NCBI GenBank assembly: GCA_037957365.1
Contig: JARHVA010001923.1
Location: 1,480,001-1,544,000, forward strand
Source: Torreya grandis
Taxonomy: Eukaryota > Streptophyta > Pinopsida > Cupressales > Taxaceae
Direction of reading: 5' to 3'
Length of the DNA stretch: 64,000 nt
Positions 13,101 through 26,347 of the stretch are shown in pieces; positions within the stretch are counted from its first letter, which is position 1; each line of letters opens with the position of its first letter. The translations under genes and the position numbers were made by a program. The notes under the pieces were generated by a model that was not told where the DNA came from, made no database searches, and was given only the letters and a program-made list of their open reading frames with translations.

Positions 13101-13838
13101 ACTTAGCAGGGAAATGATGGAGCCAAAGGTCTAGCTAACCTTTATATTCTTGAGCCACTCTTAGGGAATTAATATGCACATCATGCTATATTACATACCC
13201 ACCTACTAACAACTATCATTCCTAATTTTGAATAACCACCCCTAACCAAAACCAGACTATCTAATCTAGATATTACCAAATCAAACTTATCTAAACCTTT
13301 CTACCAATCTCAAATCAACTTCTCTAAATAGATTTACCAATTACAAAAACCAACAATTATTTGCTTCCATATAATCACAAATCAAACCTAAAAAACACAT
13401 CCAAACATATTATGAACAATTCAATCACATCCCAAATGCTATTTTTCTAAACATACCAAAATAATCATGTCACATATCCCATGTACCATTTACCAAGCAT
13501 ATGCGAATTCAACATCAACATTAAATCAACTATTTTAAAATCAAAATATTACAATACCAGTATATTCAAAAATCCATAACACAAATACACATAAGTTCAA
13601 AATCAAATCAATATTCACATATTTAATCATGTTTTCAAGTACATATCATATCAAAATATAGTCAATCATAAATAAGGGTCATGCCCTCATTCTCACTCTC
13701 TCTCTCCTCCAATACTAGTTCCATAATCCCATGTAGCACTCAATGACCCTACACCTCCTTAAACTCCTAAATGACTTTTGTGTCAATTATCTCACTCTAA
13801 CAAATGACCATAACTTCAAAAAAGTATATATGTCACTG
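13101..13838. other. Non-coding spacer between gag and antisense PMD gene
   Basis: The plus strand is AT-rich and C-rich (many CAAATC and ACCAAAC words). I see no conserved frame on either strand. It probably contains the 3' ends of both convergent transcription units. Confidence 0.45.
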
Positions 13839-15452
13839 CTAGAGATCCATATAATCATCCACAATCTTTAAACTCACTAATCCATAATCAGGAAGAGGCA
13901 TCCTATGCCTATCTCGCTTAGCCCTCAGCTCATATCTCTCTCCCATTACCTTAACATATGTAGCTATAGCTATAGTAACCTGATCAAAAAAATGAGCATA
14001 AACACTAATTGTAATGGTTGCTCTCTCTATCAAACTCGCCTCCATAGCATCATTAAGAACATGTCATGTAAGCTCACATAGTGTAGACTTAATGATAGTC
14101 TCCTAAAACACATCATCCCCACCACTAACCCTACTAGGTGCCTCACCCTATACACCTCCCACCCCACGTACACACATAAAATGTACAACATTACATTAGA
14201 TACATATTTTCAAATCCAAGATAAAATCATAAACATAGGTACAATGTAAAATCTAAATCACTAATTACCTCATATCATCTAGATCAGCTCAATATCCTCA
14301 TACTATGGAACATCCACTCCATCTACAAGTCATAATGGAACCCACTGATGCCTAGACCACCATGCAATATACCCCTTAGTACATCCCACATCATCTACAT
14401 CAAGAATGTCTATCACCACATCTCATGCATCTATAGGTAACAGTGCCAAATCAACCTCAGTAGGTCTCCCATGAGCCCCTATTCTCACTAGTACATGTGC
14501 ACTCCTCAACCATACCCATGCTATAAGAGGAACATCTCATTGAACTCCAAACTACCTAGTCATGTGGTCATACTAAAAACACTCATAAACTCTAGAACAA
14601 TGATCACGTAATGAATAACTCACTCTCATGTACCACATTTACTCTTCATCCTCTAGCCATCCAAGAAATATTCTATAAGGCCTATTTTGATATCATCAGC
14701 CACCAATCTATCTAGAAACCTCTTATAATGATCTATCCTAGGAGATCAGATAGCAAAATCACTCATCCATCACTCACAAAATAGGTGTAGATATGCCCAA
14801 CTCAGCCTCAATAATCTAATTAGACACATACTTGCTATATACTCATAAGCCTAATAATACAACAAAGTGGTTGCACCCATACCATCATTGAATGACTCTT
14901 GTGTAAATCTATACAAGTCTTTATATAAATGGGCAAGCATAATCCTCCCCCACAAACCACAGTATCATATATCTTAATGTTTTGAATCACTTTATGTATC
15001 TTATAAGCGATAGATACTCCACTACCATCTATAGCAACAAAAGAATCCAATAATATAGCCAACCACTTTTGTAGATGTGGAACACTCAATTACATAATAA
15101 CTAACATCAATATATCAATATCACTACCTCTCTGATGTAATCCTATGATCACCCCTAAAACATATCTAGATTCTTGATCAATGGCATTTGCACCCATGTC
15201 ATCCTACAAAGACACTCACTGCCCACTGATCAACAAATATATAATATGATAAATGTCATCCAAGGTCATAGTAATCTCCTTTGTAAGAAGCCAAAATGTA
15301 CATGTATCAACATTCCACCTCTCACATAGGGTGGTGATCAAATATCTATCCCACTACATTATACCAAGATCACATACATGAACCAACCCAACCCTATCCA
15401 TAACATCACACTCATCCACTAATAAAGGAAACAACCTCAATCTCCATTACAT
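13839..15452 (-). pseudogene. Plant mobile domain (PMD) gene, decayed, antisense in element A
   Basis: Reading the minus strand from ATG 15452-15450, the opening (WRLRLFPLLVDECDV, then GLVHVCDLG, WDRYLITTLCERW) matches the start of plant PMD proteins (MAIN/MAIL1-like and transposon-borne relatives). The signature TFWLLTKEITMTLDDIYHI follows, matching the usual 'GE-t-TL-D' motif. A middle section (VVCGGGLCLPIYIKTCIDLH) is next, then KGYIAWWSRHQWVPL near 14.33 kb. It ends after a basic helical tail (KVMGERYELRAKRDRHR) at about 13839. Several in-frame stops and at least one frameshift break it. PMD function is poorly known: host members act in genome stability and transposon silencing, and many copies ride in transposons. 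The domain call is strong; an exact family is not assignable. Confidence 0.8.
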
Positions 15453-17689
15453 GGCTTCTATGGAACTCTTTCATCTGTACCTTACCTTGTATAACAACAT
15501 AACACAATATGTATCAGCCAATGAGAACAACTAAAAATCCAAGCTAAATAATAATATATTAAAAGTCAAAAATCCTAAAAAATAGAAAATACATCAGTTC
15601 ACCATGTCAAATATATTTCCAAGCAATAGTATAGCATCTAAACCAAGCTTTAACCTCAAAAATCTAGCCTCTAGGATAGTAGCACTAGATCCTAGACAAC
15701 AGCAGTAGATATAGGATAGGAGCATTGAATCTAGTCAAACTCTCCTAAAATGCTTAAAAATAGCTTTAAAAAATGAAAAATAGGTTCCCAAACAAGCCTA
15801 AAACACATGTTTAGCTACTTACCAAGGTAATCTCTCCACCAACCTAAATCTAGGATGCCAACTACTCAAACCAAGTCATGGCAAGTGCTTGTATCCTCAG
15901 CATGTCTTCCAATTTAGAGCTCCAACTCTCAAACTAGTCAATGCACAAATGAATCAATATTAATTCAAAATTTCCTATATCAAACCACTTTCTCATTCAA
16001 ATCAAAATACTATTTTGCCTATAACATAAGCTCTATAGCTTCATTTTACAAACCATTTTGTTCCTTAAAATCATGACAATGACACATTCAATGTAAAATA
16101 GGCCTCGCTCTCTTATTACATCATTTGCCTACCATGGAACACATAATTATCTACCTTTATTATACCCAAACATACAAATTAGTCCCTACCAATCCACACT
16201 AATTCAATTTTCATACAACTTGTTCCTCACCATTCAACATTCGTTCAAATCATTCAAACAACCTAACCTATTCAATCAATCAACCTTTCACTTCTTTCAA
16301 TTTATTACTATCTCATTTGCCTACCATGGCATGAACATCTTTATATCTCTACTATGCTCAGATATAGGATTCGATCCTAACCAATCAAAGACACTTTTCA
16401 CTCCTAATTAATTACATTCTTAGTCTAAATCAAATCAGTCAAAATTTGTTCAATAAATTCCAACCAAGTTCCTTTTCAATTTACCACTTGTCTTCACTTT
16501 AGGCTCAACCTCCTCTATCTTAGATTTTTTACCTCTCCCCAAAAGGGGGTATCATTCCTAATATTCCTATTCCTACACCTATCCACTCTCATAGATGGAT
16601 ACACCATGGTTCTCACACCTCTAGTAGTCAAATTATTAGATTCAGCTCAAATCAGTCAAAACATACAGTGTTTCAAACTATATGGGTCACTTAGCATTAA
16701 TTAGCTTAGATTATTCAAAACATTTAGGGATTCAAACTACATGGGTCACTTAGAATGTTTTTTTTACACATCTAGTATTCAAATTATTAGCATTAATCAG
16801 TGCAGGATTATATAGTGATTCAGATTTTAGTGGGTCACTCAACATTACTTAGGACATTTAGAGGGATACACCTTCATTTTATAGATATATAAACTATCTA
16901 GATACCATATTTAGGAGCATGTACATTACTACACATCTCATGCATACATCTTCATACAACATGACATAACTACAAACTAGTAGTAGATTATAAGCATAGT
17001 GTAGAGTACATTATTTTTGATCTCCAATTTTGCACATGGGACATGACACGATAGATCATATCACCTGTGGCTATATAGATTTCTAGATTTTCTAGATGCA
17101 TCAATCACATATGATATTTGGGGGAATGACAAAGATGTTCATATCCTCCATCTTCTAGGATTATATAGATTAGGATGGTGGACATACCATCTTCTTCTTA
17201 CACATTTTACTAGCATTTTTGGTTTACACCTAGGCATTACTTAGGTTGTCACTAGGTTGGACCATACAATCATTTGTAATGATTGGTCCATTGTATTACT
17301 TAGATTTAGACCTAGGAGTTTGTACAAGATAGAGGATAGACATTGGTTTTTGACCTCCAAAACTTCTCAAATCTAGTTCACATTATTTAGATTTAGTACA
17401 GGGGACATCTATTATAGGGATTCTTTCTTTCTTTAGGCAATATTCAGATTCAGTACAAGGCGCATGTATTATATAGATTCCTTCTTTATTTAGGCACTAT
17501 TTAAATTTAGTATAGGTGGCATCTATTATAAAGATTCCTCCTTTCTCCAAAGAACCATTTAAAATCTCCATCCACTTCCTTGGCCAAGAATTTGGACCTT
17601 TTTTAGCACATTTATCTTCACATAGGTAAGTTCAGGTACACATCTTCTTGCTTTTACTCTAGTACTTTATTTTATTGCATCACTAGATT
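15453..17689. other. Non-coding 3' region of element A
   Basis: I found no protease, RT or integrase motif in either orientation. The region is C/T-rich on the plus strand. It repeats short blocks, for example CATTTGCCTACCATGG at about 16124 and 16316, and a 'caaactatatgggtcacttag' block near 16671, 16731 and, degraded, 16819. The half next to 15453 would be the 5' leader or promoter region of the antisense PMD gene. Confidence 0.5.
17381..17551. repeat. Three 57-bp tandem repeats upstream of the PPT
   Basis: Units begin at 17381 (CATTATTTAGATTTAGTACA), 17438 (CAATATTCAGATTCAGTACA) and 17495 (CACTATTTAAATTTAGTATA). Each continues into a 'catct/gtattata--gattcct' block. The period is a constant 57 bases. 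It is non-coding, about 140 bases before the 3' polypurine tract. Confidence 0.8.
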
Positions 17690-17703
17690 AAAAGGGGGGT
17701 AAA
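17690..17703 (+). other. Polypurine tract of element A
   Basis: AAAAGGGGGGTAAA lies directly before the 3' LTR start TGTATACACC. This is the expected primer site for plus-strand synthesis, and it fixes the element's plus orientation. Confidence 0.75.
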
Positions 17704-18949
17704 TGTATACACCTTAAATTAGTCAAGAAAAAACACATATGTCTTTTCATAGTCCTTTCATAGGAGACTTCGATTGGATAATATGAGATTTTATTCACAT
17801 TTAGCCATGTCTTCCTATCTGACTTGTCTTGGTCTTACTACATTCCCTAGACATCATTTTGCTTATTATCAACCATCCATAGATTTTTGGAATTAACCCT
17901 TTTTGGACCAAACACCTATTTTAGACCCAAACCCATCCCCCTAGGTCCCACATCCCCTAGATAACAACACCCAAATAAGACTACAGTGTTAAAACCTATG
18001 GTGTCCAATTTTTGGCACTATTGTCCAAGCATAGTTTTGGCTCTAACGGTCAATTTCTTCCACAAGATGAGTCGTAACCCTTTTCTTTGATTCATTCCTA
18101 ATTTTTTTCATGTCACCCAAATGTGAATAAATATCCCAAATTTGAAATAATTAGTATCCTCTATAAAGGACTACACAAGGCATTTTATATCTAACACTTA
18201 TTATTTTGGCACATTAGAGATAATAAAATCAATCAATAATATAGCTCAGCTTCTCTGCATCACACATAGATTTTCATGATTGAACAAGGAAGGGCCTAGG
18301 TGAAATTCATTCTTTCATCAATCATTTGTGTTTATTATGCATGTTCCCTAAGGGAAAACTACATTGGATCTGAGACTTTAGCTTGAGAGTTAATGTAGGA
18401 AGTAATCAAAACAACAGGGGTTATTGATTATACGATCATTCTTCCCATAACCCATTTTCCCTCTTTTTACTTTGATTCTATTTATTATTTCCATTTAAGC
18501 CAACTAATTTAGGTACTAAAGACTAAAATATACCTACAATAAGATCTAATGACTTTTAAGACCTAAAATTTGGTACATAGGGTCATACTGAGTAGATGAA
18601 TAAAACCCAAAAAGATTTTAGCCTCAAGACAATAGTGCTGGGAAAGGACTATAACATTGGACACTAGGGTATCCTATTTTTGATGCTCTTATCCAATCAA
18701 AAAATAGAGACTAGATCCAAAATTTAGACACTATCCCATTCCTATTCCTTAAATTTTAGGTTCAAAATCATCAGTTTCTGCATAAAACCAACTAAGTTAA
18801 TCTTTTTTGGTCTTCTCTTTCCTATGTAAGTTCAGTTGATCAAATTAGATTAAAACCTATATTTTACTATCTAAAATGAGAATTCTCCCTATTTTATAGA
18901 CATTTGTTGCTTAGGAATACAGCTCCAATATTCCAAAAATAATAAAACA
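17704..18949 (+). repeat. Element A 3' LTR
   Basis: It begins TGTATACACC, ends AATAATAAAACA, and is followed by the target duplicate ATAAT. It aligns with 8277-9501 along its whole length, with many substitutions and small indels. Confidence 0.87.
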
Positions 18950-18954
18950 ATAAT

Positions 18955-19820
18955 GTACAGTGATCATCAAATCATATAAACTATGTGTATCAAGCTCAAA
19001 GAAGCAACTACCCCCAATGTCCATATGACATGAGTAGAGGGAAGGCCAAACATCTAAAATGGGAAGGTATCATGTGTTTGTGTATTCCTGTATCAAACTT
19101 AAGTAGAAGTGTGACACATATGTGTATGTAGGATTAACTGAGTATTCCATTCATCAACATGGAATTAACAGATAAATGCCAAGGAGCCAATAAAACATGT
19201 AGGTGCTAAAAGTGTTTTTGGATTTTTGGATGCTTTTGGTATTTTTGGAATTTTTTAAGAGGAGGGATCATCCTATGATGCCATCCAATAAATGGTCATA
19301 AATATATCCCCACTATGAATTTGGTGTAATACCTTATTTACATTACTGAGGAACATGTATAGGTGTAGTACTTATCACTATGGTATCAATGGTGTTCTAT
19401 GTATGTATAATAGGACTCTATGGTCATGAAAGAATATTAAGAGTAACAATAGTATGGGTTCATGGAACCCATAGTTGAGTGCATGTTTTTTTCTTTGGTA
19501 TAGTAGTAGTATATATATTTTTAGTTATTTTAGATATCTGAACATGGTGTGTAGTATAAGATTTGAATTCCATGGAATCCACTATATATCTTTGATGTGA
19601 TGGTCTCTCAAGTAATGGCCACCTAATAAAGGGGTTTATTTCTGTCTTACCCTTTTATGGTGAATTATCCTTAGTATAATTGATATCTAGTTGTCTAGGT
19701 ATAAATTTGTTTTGATCAAGAGGATGCTCATCTAAAATGTTGAAAATTGTAATTACTAGATTCGCATGAATGCATTTAACACACCCATGCACTGTAGAAG
19801 TTACAACTCAAAGAGTGTGT
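18955..19820. other. Intergenic spacer between elements A and B
   Basis: This is AT-rich DNA without a conserved frame. It ends in AAGAGTGTGT, the candidate target sequence of element B. Confidence 0.5.
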
Positions 19821-20119
19821 TGTATTCAACACACCCCACCTTATATTTTCTTTAGAAAGTGGGCAACCCCTTTTTTAGAAGGCTTATTTATTATTTGGGA
19901 TATGCATGTGTTTGTATATTTTTATTATCTATGGAAATTGGACATTTTAATTATTAAATCACTATTAGGTGCACTTTTTTTCTCCTAAAACCCATTTCCA
20001 TTAGAAGAACTTACTGAAACTAATCTACTAATAGAAATTTTGGAAGTTTACTATATATGACAGGTATTTGTGTTTGTTTATTTAGGTTCTTTTATTATAA
20101 TTTAATTATTTGTAATTAT

Positions 20120-20560
20120 GAACATTTTGGGTTTTCATCAACTTTTGGTCTTCAATAACTTTTTAGTCTTCAGCATTTTGGTCTTTAGGAAATTTACAAT
20201 TGGGAACTAAAGTCAGGAACTTTATTTTAGATTTTGTTTTGATTGATAGGTTTTCATTCAACAACCTTCAAATAATTTCATTTGGAAACCTTCCTTTAGA
20301 TCATTTTGTTTGACACCTCTTATGTGGAAACTTTACTTCAAGAAACTTTAGTATTCGAAAGGTTTTGATCTTCAGGAACTTTATCTTTGGTAGATTTCAT
20401 TTAGAGACTTTTGGTTGGGAAGTTTCTCTATAGAAACTTCCTCTTAAATTAAAATATCCCCAAAGAACATGTATTTTTTGGTAACTTTCTCCTCAAAAAC
20501 TTTCCTTAAAAAATCTTTACGAATGAATATCTCTAAATAACATTTTGGTCTTTGGAGTCT
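20120..20560 (+). promoter_or_regulatory. GAA/TTC-rich motif array in element B terminal repeat
   Basis: An irregular motif like CTTCAGGAACTTT recurs many times. It includes arrangements such as GGAAGTTTCTC and AGAAACTTCC near 20436-20464, which fit the alternating nGAAnnTTCn pattern of heat-shock elements. The equivalent stretch of the right repeat (about 35560-35980) has the same kind of array. A regulatory role is inference; it could simply be a decayed minisatellite. Confidence 0.4.
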
Positions 20561-21457
20561 TTTGTTCAGAATTCTAGGCTCACTGTATCACATCATTCAG
20601 CGTAAATGAAAATGTCAACCCCACCAAATAAATGATATAGTGATAACTATAAAAGAGAATAACATTGTTCCCCACATGAATTATTAAGCATCATATGTGA
20701 CATGCCCTTTAGGACTAGTATTTAAGTTTGAATTTAATGAAGGTGAAGAGATCTTGAATGTTGGTGATTAATGGTGCATAAATTGAACATGAATGCTAAA
20801 AATCTATAACATCAAGAAATTATCCAAGATCACATCATTTGATTGTCATTAATCTTGAGTGTACATAACCTTATGTTATTTCAAAATCCTTAGTTTCATC
20901 TAAAATAATATATAATTTATGCAATAAAGTTCCAAGCCACCATTTTCAAGAGCTCAAACCTTACCAACATCATTAACCAATGATGGCATCTTCATCTTGA
21001 GTATATAGGGGAGCTCAAACACAATAAAATTTCTCCATTAAAGATTCAATAGAATATATGTATATGGTTTTTGATGCAATAGTATTTGGGGGTCTCTACA
21101 CCAATTATTAGACTCTATGGGAGGCCATACACAACTTCGACCCATTCGCTTGTGAGGAAGACATCTCTAAAAAAAATTTATATCTAATTTATTTTCATTA
21201 AAATTCTAAGGAATCCAATATGAAACATTTAATATTGAATTCATGCCATGCATTGACTTATTATGAGACTTATTCTTCGAAGGGAGAATTGTAAATGGTG
21301 GCTTCTTACACTATGTCAACAACAACACCATCATTGCATATATATCAGGTGATGATTTTTAGATTTATTTTTGTTTACCCATACTAAACACTAATTTTGA
21401 TTTACATAATGTGTTTTTTTGGAATATGAACACTAATTTATAACAAGTAATGAGAAA

Positions 21458-24400
21458 ATGGCCTCTCCTGGAAGAGACATTCACACTCAAGGAAACTACC
21501 AAGAACCTCGTGCCCATCACCTAGTTCTAGATGGGAATTCATGTTGGAATGGAATTGTTAAATAAAATATTTGTCCATCCAAGCATTAATTTCATTTATT
21601 TATAATGGGTACCACTACTTGAGCTACTCATCACCTCATAGCACACCTATACACTGGGGGAATTATCAAAACCCACCTAGAAGAATTAATACTACATGAA
21701 AGGAGACCCCAAGGTGGAAAATTAAAAATGATGTCATATATTTGGATGTAGTCATGGGGAATATCTATAGACACAATGGGGCTCTATTTGATCCAAACCC
21801 CAAGTACATCAAGAATATAATCTATGACTTCTACTCATTCACCCACAGCTATGCATATGTGAGGAACATTTTTAGAATTATAGAGGATTTGTATACTTAA
21901 CTTTGGATGGAAATTCATGGTCAACCTCTATCTAGAATATCTAAGATCATTGTCAATATTCTCATTACTTTTAGTGATTATTGGCTATACCTAGACTATA
22001 TTGTTATCATGGTTATTGGACACAATGTCAACCCTCTTCATCTCCCCAAATTCATCCCAAACAAAGTTATTGAGAAATAAATTGCCTTCTAATTATGAAA
22101 TGGGATAGATGAGGACCTAACCAAGAGAAATAAGTATATCTTCCATGGCTCCCATCTCATAATTAGGAGGATGTAATACACATATTGTAGGCACTTCAAA
22201 GAGGTTGGTAATGCAAGGAAGGCTTATGCCTTAGATACTCTACCCCATAGGGATTGGGACCCCCATGAGAAAGTGTAAAAAAAGGTTTATAATTTGGGAA
22301 TCCCTTAAAAGCATGAGAATTTTGATCATGAATTCTTGTTCCTCAATGCAAAATATGATTTAAAAGTCTAGGAAAGAGTTGGGACTACTAGCTTGATTAA
22401 AGACTTACAAAGGATAATCCAAGCATATCTCTCCCTTAAACTTGGGCAAGCCAAATTTAGGATCCCACTACCAATGAGATGGACATCATCTAATTTTTAG
22501 AGTGGTAGGCATTTCCAACAACCACAATACCTAAGCTAGGACCCTCAACATCCACCCACTATGATGAGATCTCCACAACAAGAGCAAGAGAAAGGTGTAG
22601 GGAAGACATAAACTACTAAAATGTAAGATAAAGAAGAGGCTCCTCAAGTTCAAATGTATACTATTGAACTGAATAAGGTAAAATAATAACTATTTAAATA
22701 ATAAATTCAAACGGAGGCCAACACTGTGGGGATATAAGATGGAATCATATGCCTAGACTACTTTGATGAAGAAGACATTACACATATTATGGCGTCTTAA
22801 AAAACCATAACCTCTAGTATGACTATTCCCCTTCCTACCCAAGAAGTGAATGATCCTCAAGCTGAGAGGACAACAATTTTTTATAAGAGAAAAATTAGGG
22901 AAAAAATCTAGATACACCATCTAAAGAGGGACCAACAAATCAAGTACAACCTTATATTAAGGGTGAGACAAGCCATGAGGTGGATGAAGAGGATCTACAA
23001 CAAGCCAAGGTACTAATATTACAAGGATTAAAAGGAAAATCACCCCTTAGTGGTGACTAATCAGGTTAGGGTGCTCTATTTACTGATCACCTTGGCCTTT
23101 CTCTTATCATGTCAATACTAGTTATTTCTTCTTTGCCATTGCCAATTGTCTCTTCTTTTCTTCTTATCTCATCATTTCCTTCTAAGCCTATTTTTATTAT
23201 GTCAATAGCTAATCCTTCAACCTCCACCTTTGCTTCCACTACCACCAACCAACCCATCACCCAAATGTTAGTTTCTTCTACTAAATTGAGTTCACCAATG
23301 TCCTCATCAGGAATAGTGCAAACCATAGCAGTGGTGGCCACAAAAATAGATCCCAAGAAGAAACTAGTATAAATTATCATCTAATGCCACATCTAGGGAA
23401 TTTACATTGGTCCAAAATAATATGGCCTTCAATGCCTAAGACATCTCCAAAGATTGAGCCTACAAAATACACTCAAATAGAGGAATTGCCATTAGATCCA
23501 TCAAATCTTACTCTTCTAGATTAGATTAATGAATTAGGAGTTCCAGCTTATAAGAGGACAAAGTTTAAGATCACCGAGCTACCCATTATGATCTCTCTTT
23601 TTCATAAATCAAATCACTCGGTGTAAAGGGTGAGGAAGATGAATATATAATATAGTAGTAGGTGAGGCCTAATTATGGAAGAAAGAGAAGATATTTACTC
23701 TCTTTTGAAAAGATAAGATAGAAAGAAGGGGTAGTCCCCTTACATTAGGACTTTAAGTCCTACATGGAAACCCACACTAGAGAAATGATAGCCATTCATG
23801 AGGGAACATAACGTGAAAGAATAATTGGAAGAAGAGCTAGAGACCCTCAAGAAATAACAATAGATAATCCACATTCCCTCTGGGATAGATGTTCAAAGTG
23901 AAACATTAAGGTTTTATGAAATTTTAGATACCATTAATTCTTTGAGAGAAAAATTGGCTCCCCATGCAACCACAATAACAAAATTGTTTAAGGTCCTCAA
24001 GGAATATGAGAACAAATTGAATTTCTTAGTTTTATATACTACTAATAAGGAATTCAGCCATTTGAATTTGATGACCCCCCTAGAGGTAGAAAATACACTA
24101 AATCTAACAATAATTAAGACCTAAGAGGAAAAGGAATGGGTAAATTATATTGATGTTGTAGTCACCAAGATCATAGAATAAGAAAAGCACATAGTATAGA
24201 TTTTTAATGAGCTAGAATTGACACATGCATGGGATAGCATTGGGAAGTTGATGTCTAAGTCTATTTTTGACCAAATGATATAAAAAGTTATAGATAATTT
24301 CAATCAGAGTTTACAAAGACTAACTTTAGAAGATATTTAGGTAAAATTGAGCTTGGTGAGGAAGAAGGAAACTAAATTTTAAATATTTTAGGTAGGATTT

Positions 24401-24850
24401 CAAGCTACCAAAACTAAGCATGTAAGGCTAATGACACAAGTAGATAAGGTAAAAATACCTTCTATCCTAGATATGAGCATAGTATGGGCACAACATGCTA
24501 GAAGATACAAAAATTATTAGGAGATAGAGACCAACAAGATGTCTAATTCAATACCACCTACTAGTTTAGCTCAGACTCTACCTAATGTGTCAACTTTAAC
24601 ACCACCTATAACTTCAATCCCTCCTAGCTAAGTAAGTGGATAAAATCTACCTTCCAACTCAGCTAAAGTTACCACTTAAGTTTTACTTACCACTATATTT
24701 CAAGATACCACCTTAGTTCTAGTCATAACTTTAGTTCTAGCTACAACTTCAGTTCCTTCCAATTCAACTCTAGCTATAAATACCACTTTAGTTCCAACCA
24801 TAAAAATGAGCAGTATCAAGTAGGAACTAAACTAGTCTTAGCCCAAGTCT
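21458..24850 (+). pseudogene. Unrecognised ORF inside element B left terminal repeat
   Basis: ATG 21458 opens MASPGRDIHTQGNYQEP. In shifting frames there follow YVRNIFRIIEDLYT, DYWLYLDYIVIMVIGH, PLHLPKFIPNKV (about 21870-22080) and LPHRDWDPHEK. A Ser/Thr/Pro-rich section lies at 23100-23370. A charged, helical, coiled-coil-like section (23940-24500, e.g. FKVLKEYENKLNFLVLY) follows, then a Thr/Ser/Pro-rich tail. The same pieces recur in the same order in the right repeat from ATG 36898, so this was one gene of about 1,100 codons. I do not recognise the family. It has no RT, integrase or zinc motif. It could be an accessory or captured gene; it is now broken by many stops. Confidence 0.5.
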
Positions 24851-26096
24851 AATTTTGTATACAAATTTTTCATATAATGATTATTTGAACAAACATAGCT
24901 AGTTAGGACTTTTTATATTTATTTTATAATTAAATAAATTGTTTTTCCAGCGTGCACACATGCATGTTTGATGTAATATATAAGTTATAAGATATAATTT
25001 TATATCAAACTAGAAATTATCTTCTAATTACTTTGATGTAAACTAAATTTTTGATACACGTTGAGGATGAGGTAACCCTTTCCCCGAGTCCTTTAATTAC
25101 ATGTAAAACCCTCTTTCAAAGGGTTAACATTTTTATCAATATACAGGAAGAAATCAAGTAATTGATTGTTATGCAAATGTATTTATTCTATCTTCTTCCT
25201 TATTTATGTTATTAAAATTTTAGATTCTTTGTTTGTATCAATTTAATAATTTTGAATTTTGATAATTCTAAGAATGAATTTGATTATTTTAATTGATGAA
25301 TATTGATCTTAGATGTGCAACATCTATTAATGATTGCTAAATTTCATTAGTTTAAGTGATTAATATAGATTGAGTTGATAATATAAGGTGTGTAGGAGTA
25401 TTTTATCTGGTATAGTCTTCTAGGTGTGTGTTATAGCTACTATAGATAACCTTCTAGTTTGAGCTATAATCTCTCATCTAAGGGTGTGCAACAACAAATG
25501 TAAGGAGAAATATCCATTTGAGATCATTAAGATTCCTATACTTATTTTCCTAGAATGTTAGCCATGTTTGTCTATGAGTGTGTAATAGCTACAAGCAAAA
25601 AACATTGGTCTTGGAGATACTTATCCACCAAAAAAATGGCCTTAAAATTGACCTTTCAAGAACACATAGCCTTCTTTTCAGCCTTGCCTTTCCCTCTTTT
25701 GAGTTTCTTTAAGATCTACCCACCATAAAGTAACTCTCCATCCATCCAACTTATTTAGTGATTACTTTATATTAGATTTCACACATCTATCCATAAACCT
25801 AGTTAAACAACCTACAAGCTCAACACACTATTCCACCACCTAGTTATTTTAATCACATACCTACAACTCATGCCCTAGAGTGGAACCTCATTTCCATAGA
25901 GATCATAAAATGTTAGATCCTATATTATTCATTCTTCTATGGTGTACATAAAACCCACATCAATAGAAATAATAAAAGGTAACACTAAAAGGAGGACACA
26001 ATTGTGTGTTTTCTCAATAATATAGGTTAGTCGTTATGTAGATTTACACTGGAGACATCTATATGAGTAAATAAGTCTAGGGCCCAAGTTAGACTT

Positions 26097-26347
26097 TTGG
26101 TTTCACCTTTGTCAAATCATAAGAGGCCTAGACCAATACCTATCATCCCTGAGGTACACCAAACTAAGATACCTTATCTAATAAGAGGCATCCCACTTAT
26201 CAATCCTCTTATGGATCAACCTTGGTTAGTTAGATTTACTATTGCCATCCCTAGAGACCAACATGATCTACCAAGGAACCTAGAGAAATACTTACCTACC
26301 TTATCCCCCTCAAGAGGGAGGACTATAGAAGAACACATCAAGTCTTT
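26097..26347 (+). pseudogene. gag: Ty3/gypsy gag, N-terminal fragment (element B)
   Basis: ATG 26097 begins MVSPLSNHKRPRPIP, about 130 bases after the left terminal repeat. It reads into PRNLEKYLPTLSPSRGRTIE and EEHIKSF, the start of the retrotransposon gag capsid domain. It is cut at 26347 by a LINE-like insertion and resumes at 28702, where EHIKSF is repeated because of the target duplication. The frame is open to the breakpoint. The domain call rests on both halves matching consecutive parts of one gag domain. Confidence 0.7.

Larger units (their letters stand above)
8277..18949 (+). mobile_element. Element A: pol-less Ty3/gypsy-type LTR element with antisense PMD gene
   Basis: Two similar LTRs in direct orientation (8277-9501 and 17704-18949) are flanked by the exact 5-bp target duplication ATAAT at 8272-8276 and 18950-18954. 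A polypurine tract sits directly before the 3' LTR. The internal 8.2 kb holds a decayed gag on the plus strand, then a plant mobile domain gene on the minus strand, then non-coding tandem repeats. I could not find protease, RT, RNase H or integrase in any frame by eye. The element would need enzymes from a relative. Tat-lineage gypsy elements are known to carry extra antisense ORFs, so that lineage is a reasonable guess. LTR divergence and many stops point to an old insertion. Confidence 0.85.
19821..25968 (+). repeat. Element B left terminal repeat (putative 5' LTR, 6.15 kb)
   Basis: It aligns with 35237-41412 along its length at moderate identity with small indels. The first 1.6 kb is non-coding and includes a GAA/TTC-rich stretch. 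The middle 3.4 kb carries a gene-like ORF. The last 1.1 kb is non-coding and ends ...ACCCACATCAATAGA. The end does not show a clean CA. Confidence 0.7.

Noticed and set aside
13839..15452. MULE transposon carrying the PMD gene inserted into element A
   Set aside because: PMD genes do occur in Mutator-like elements, but I saw no terminal inverted repeats or 9-bp target duplication near the gene. Not fully excluded by eye.
23087..23380. 97-codon minus-strand ORF inside element B terminal repeat
   Set aside because: It is the antisense of the Ser/Thr/Pro-rich part of the plus-strand gene-like ORF, and low complexity keeps both strands open.
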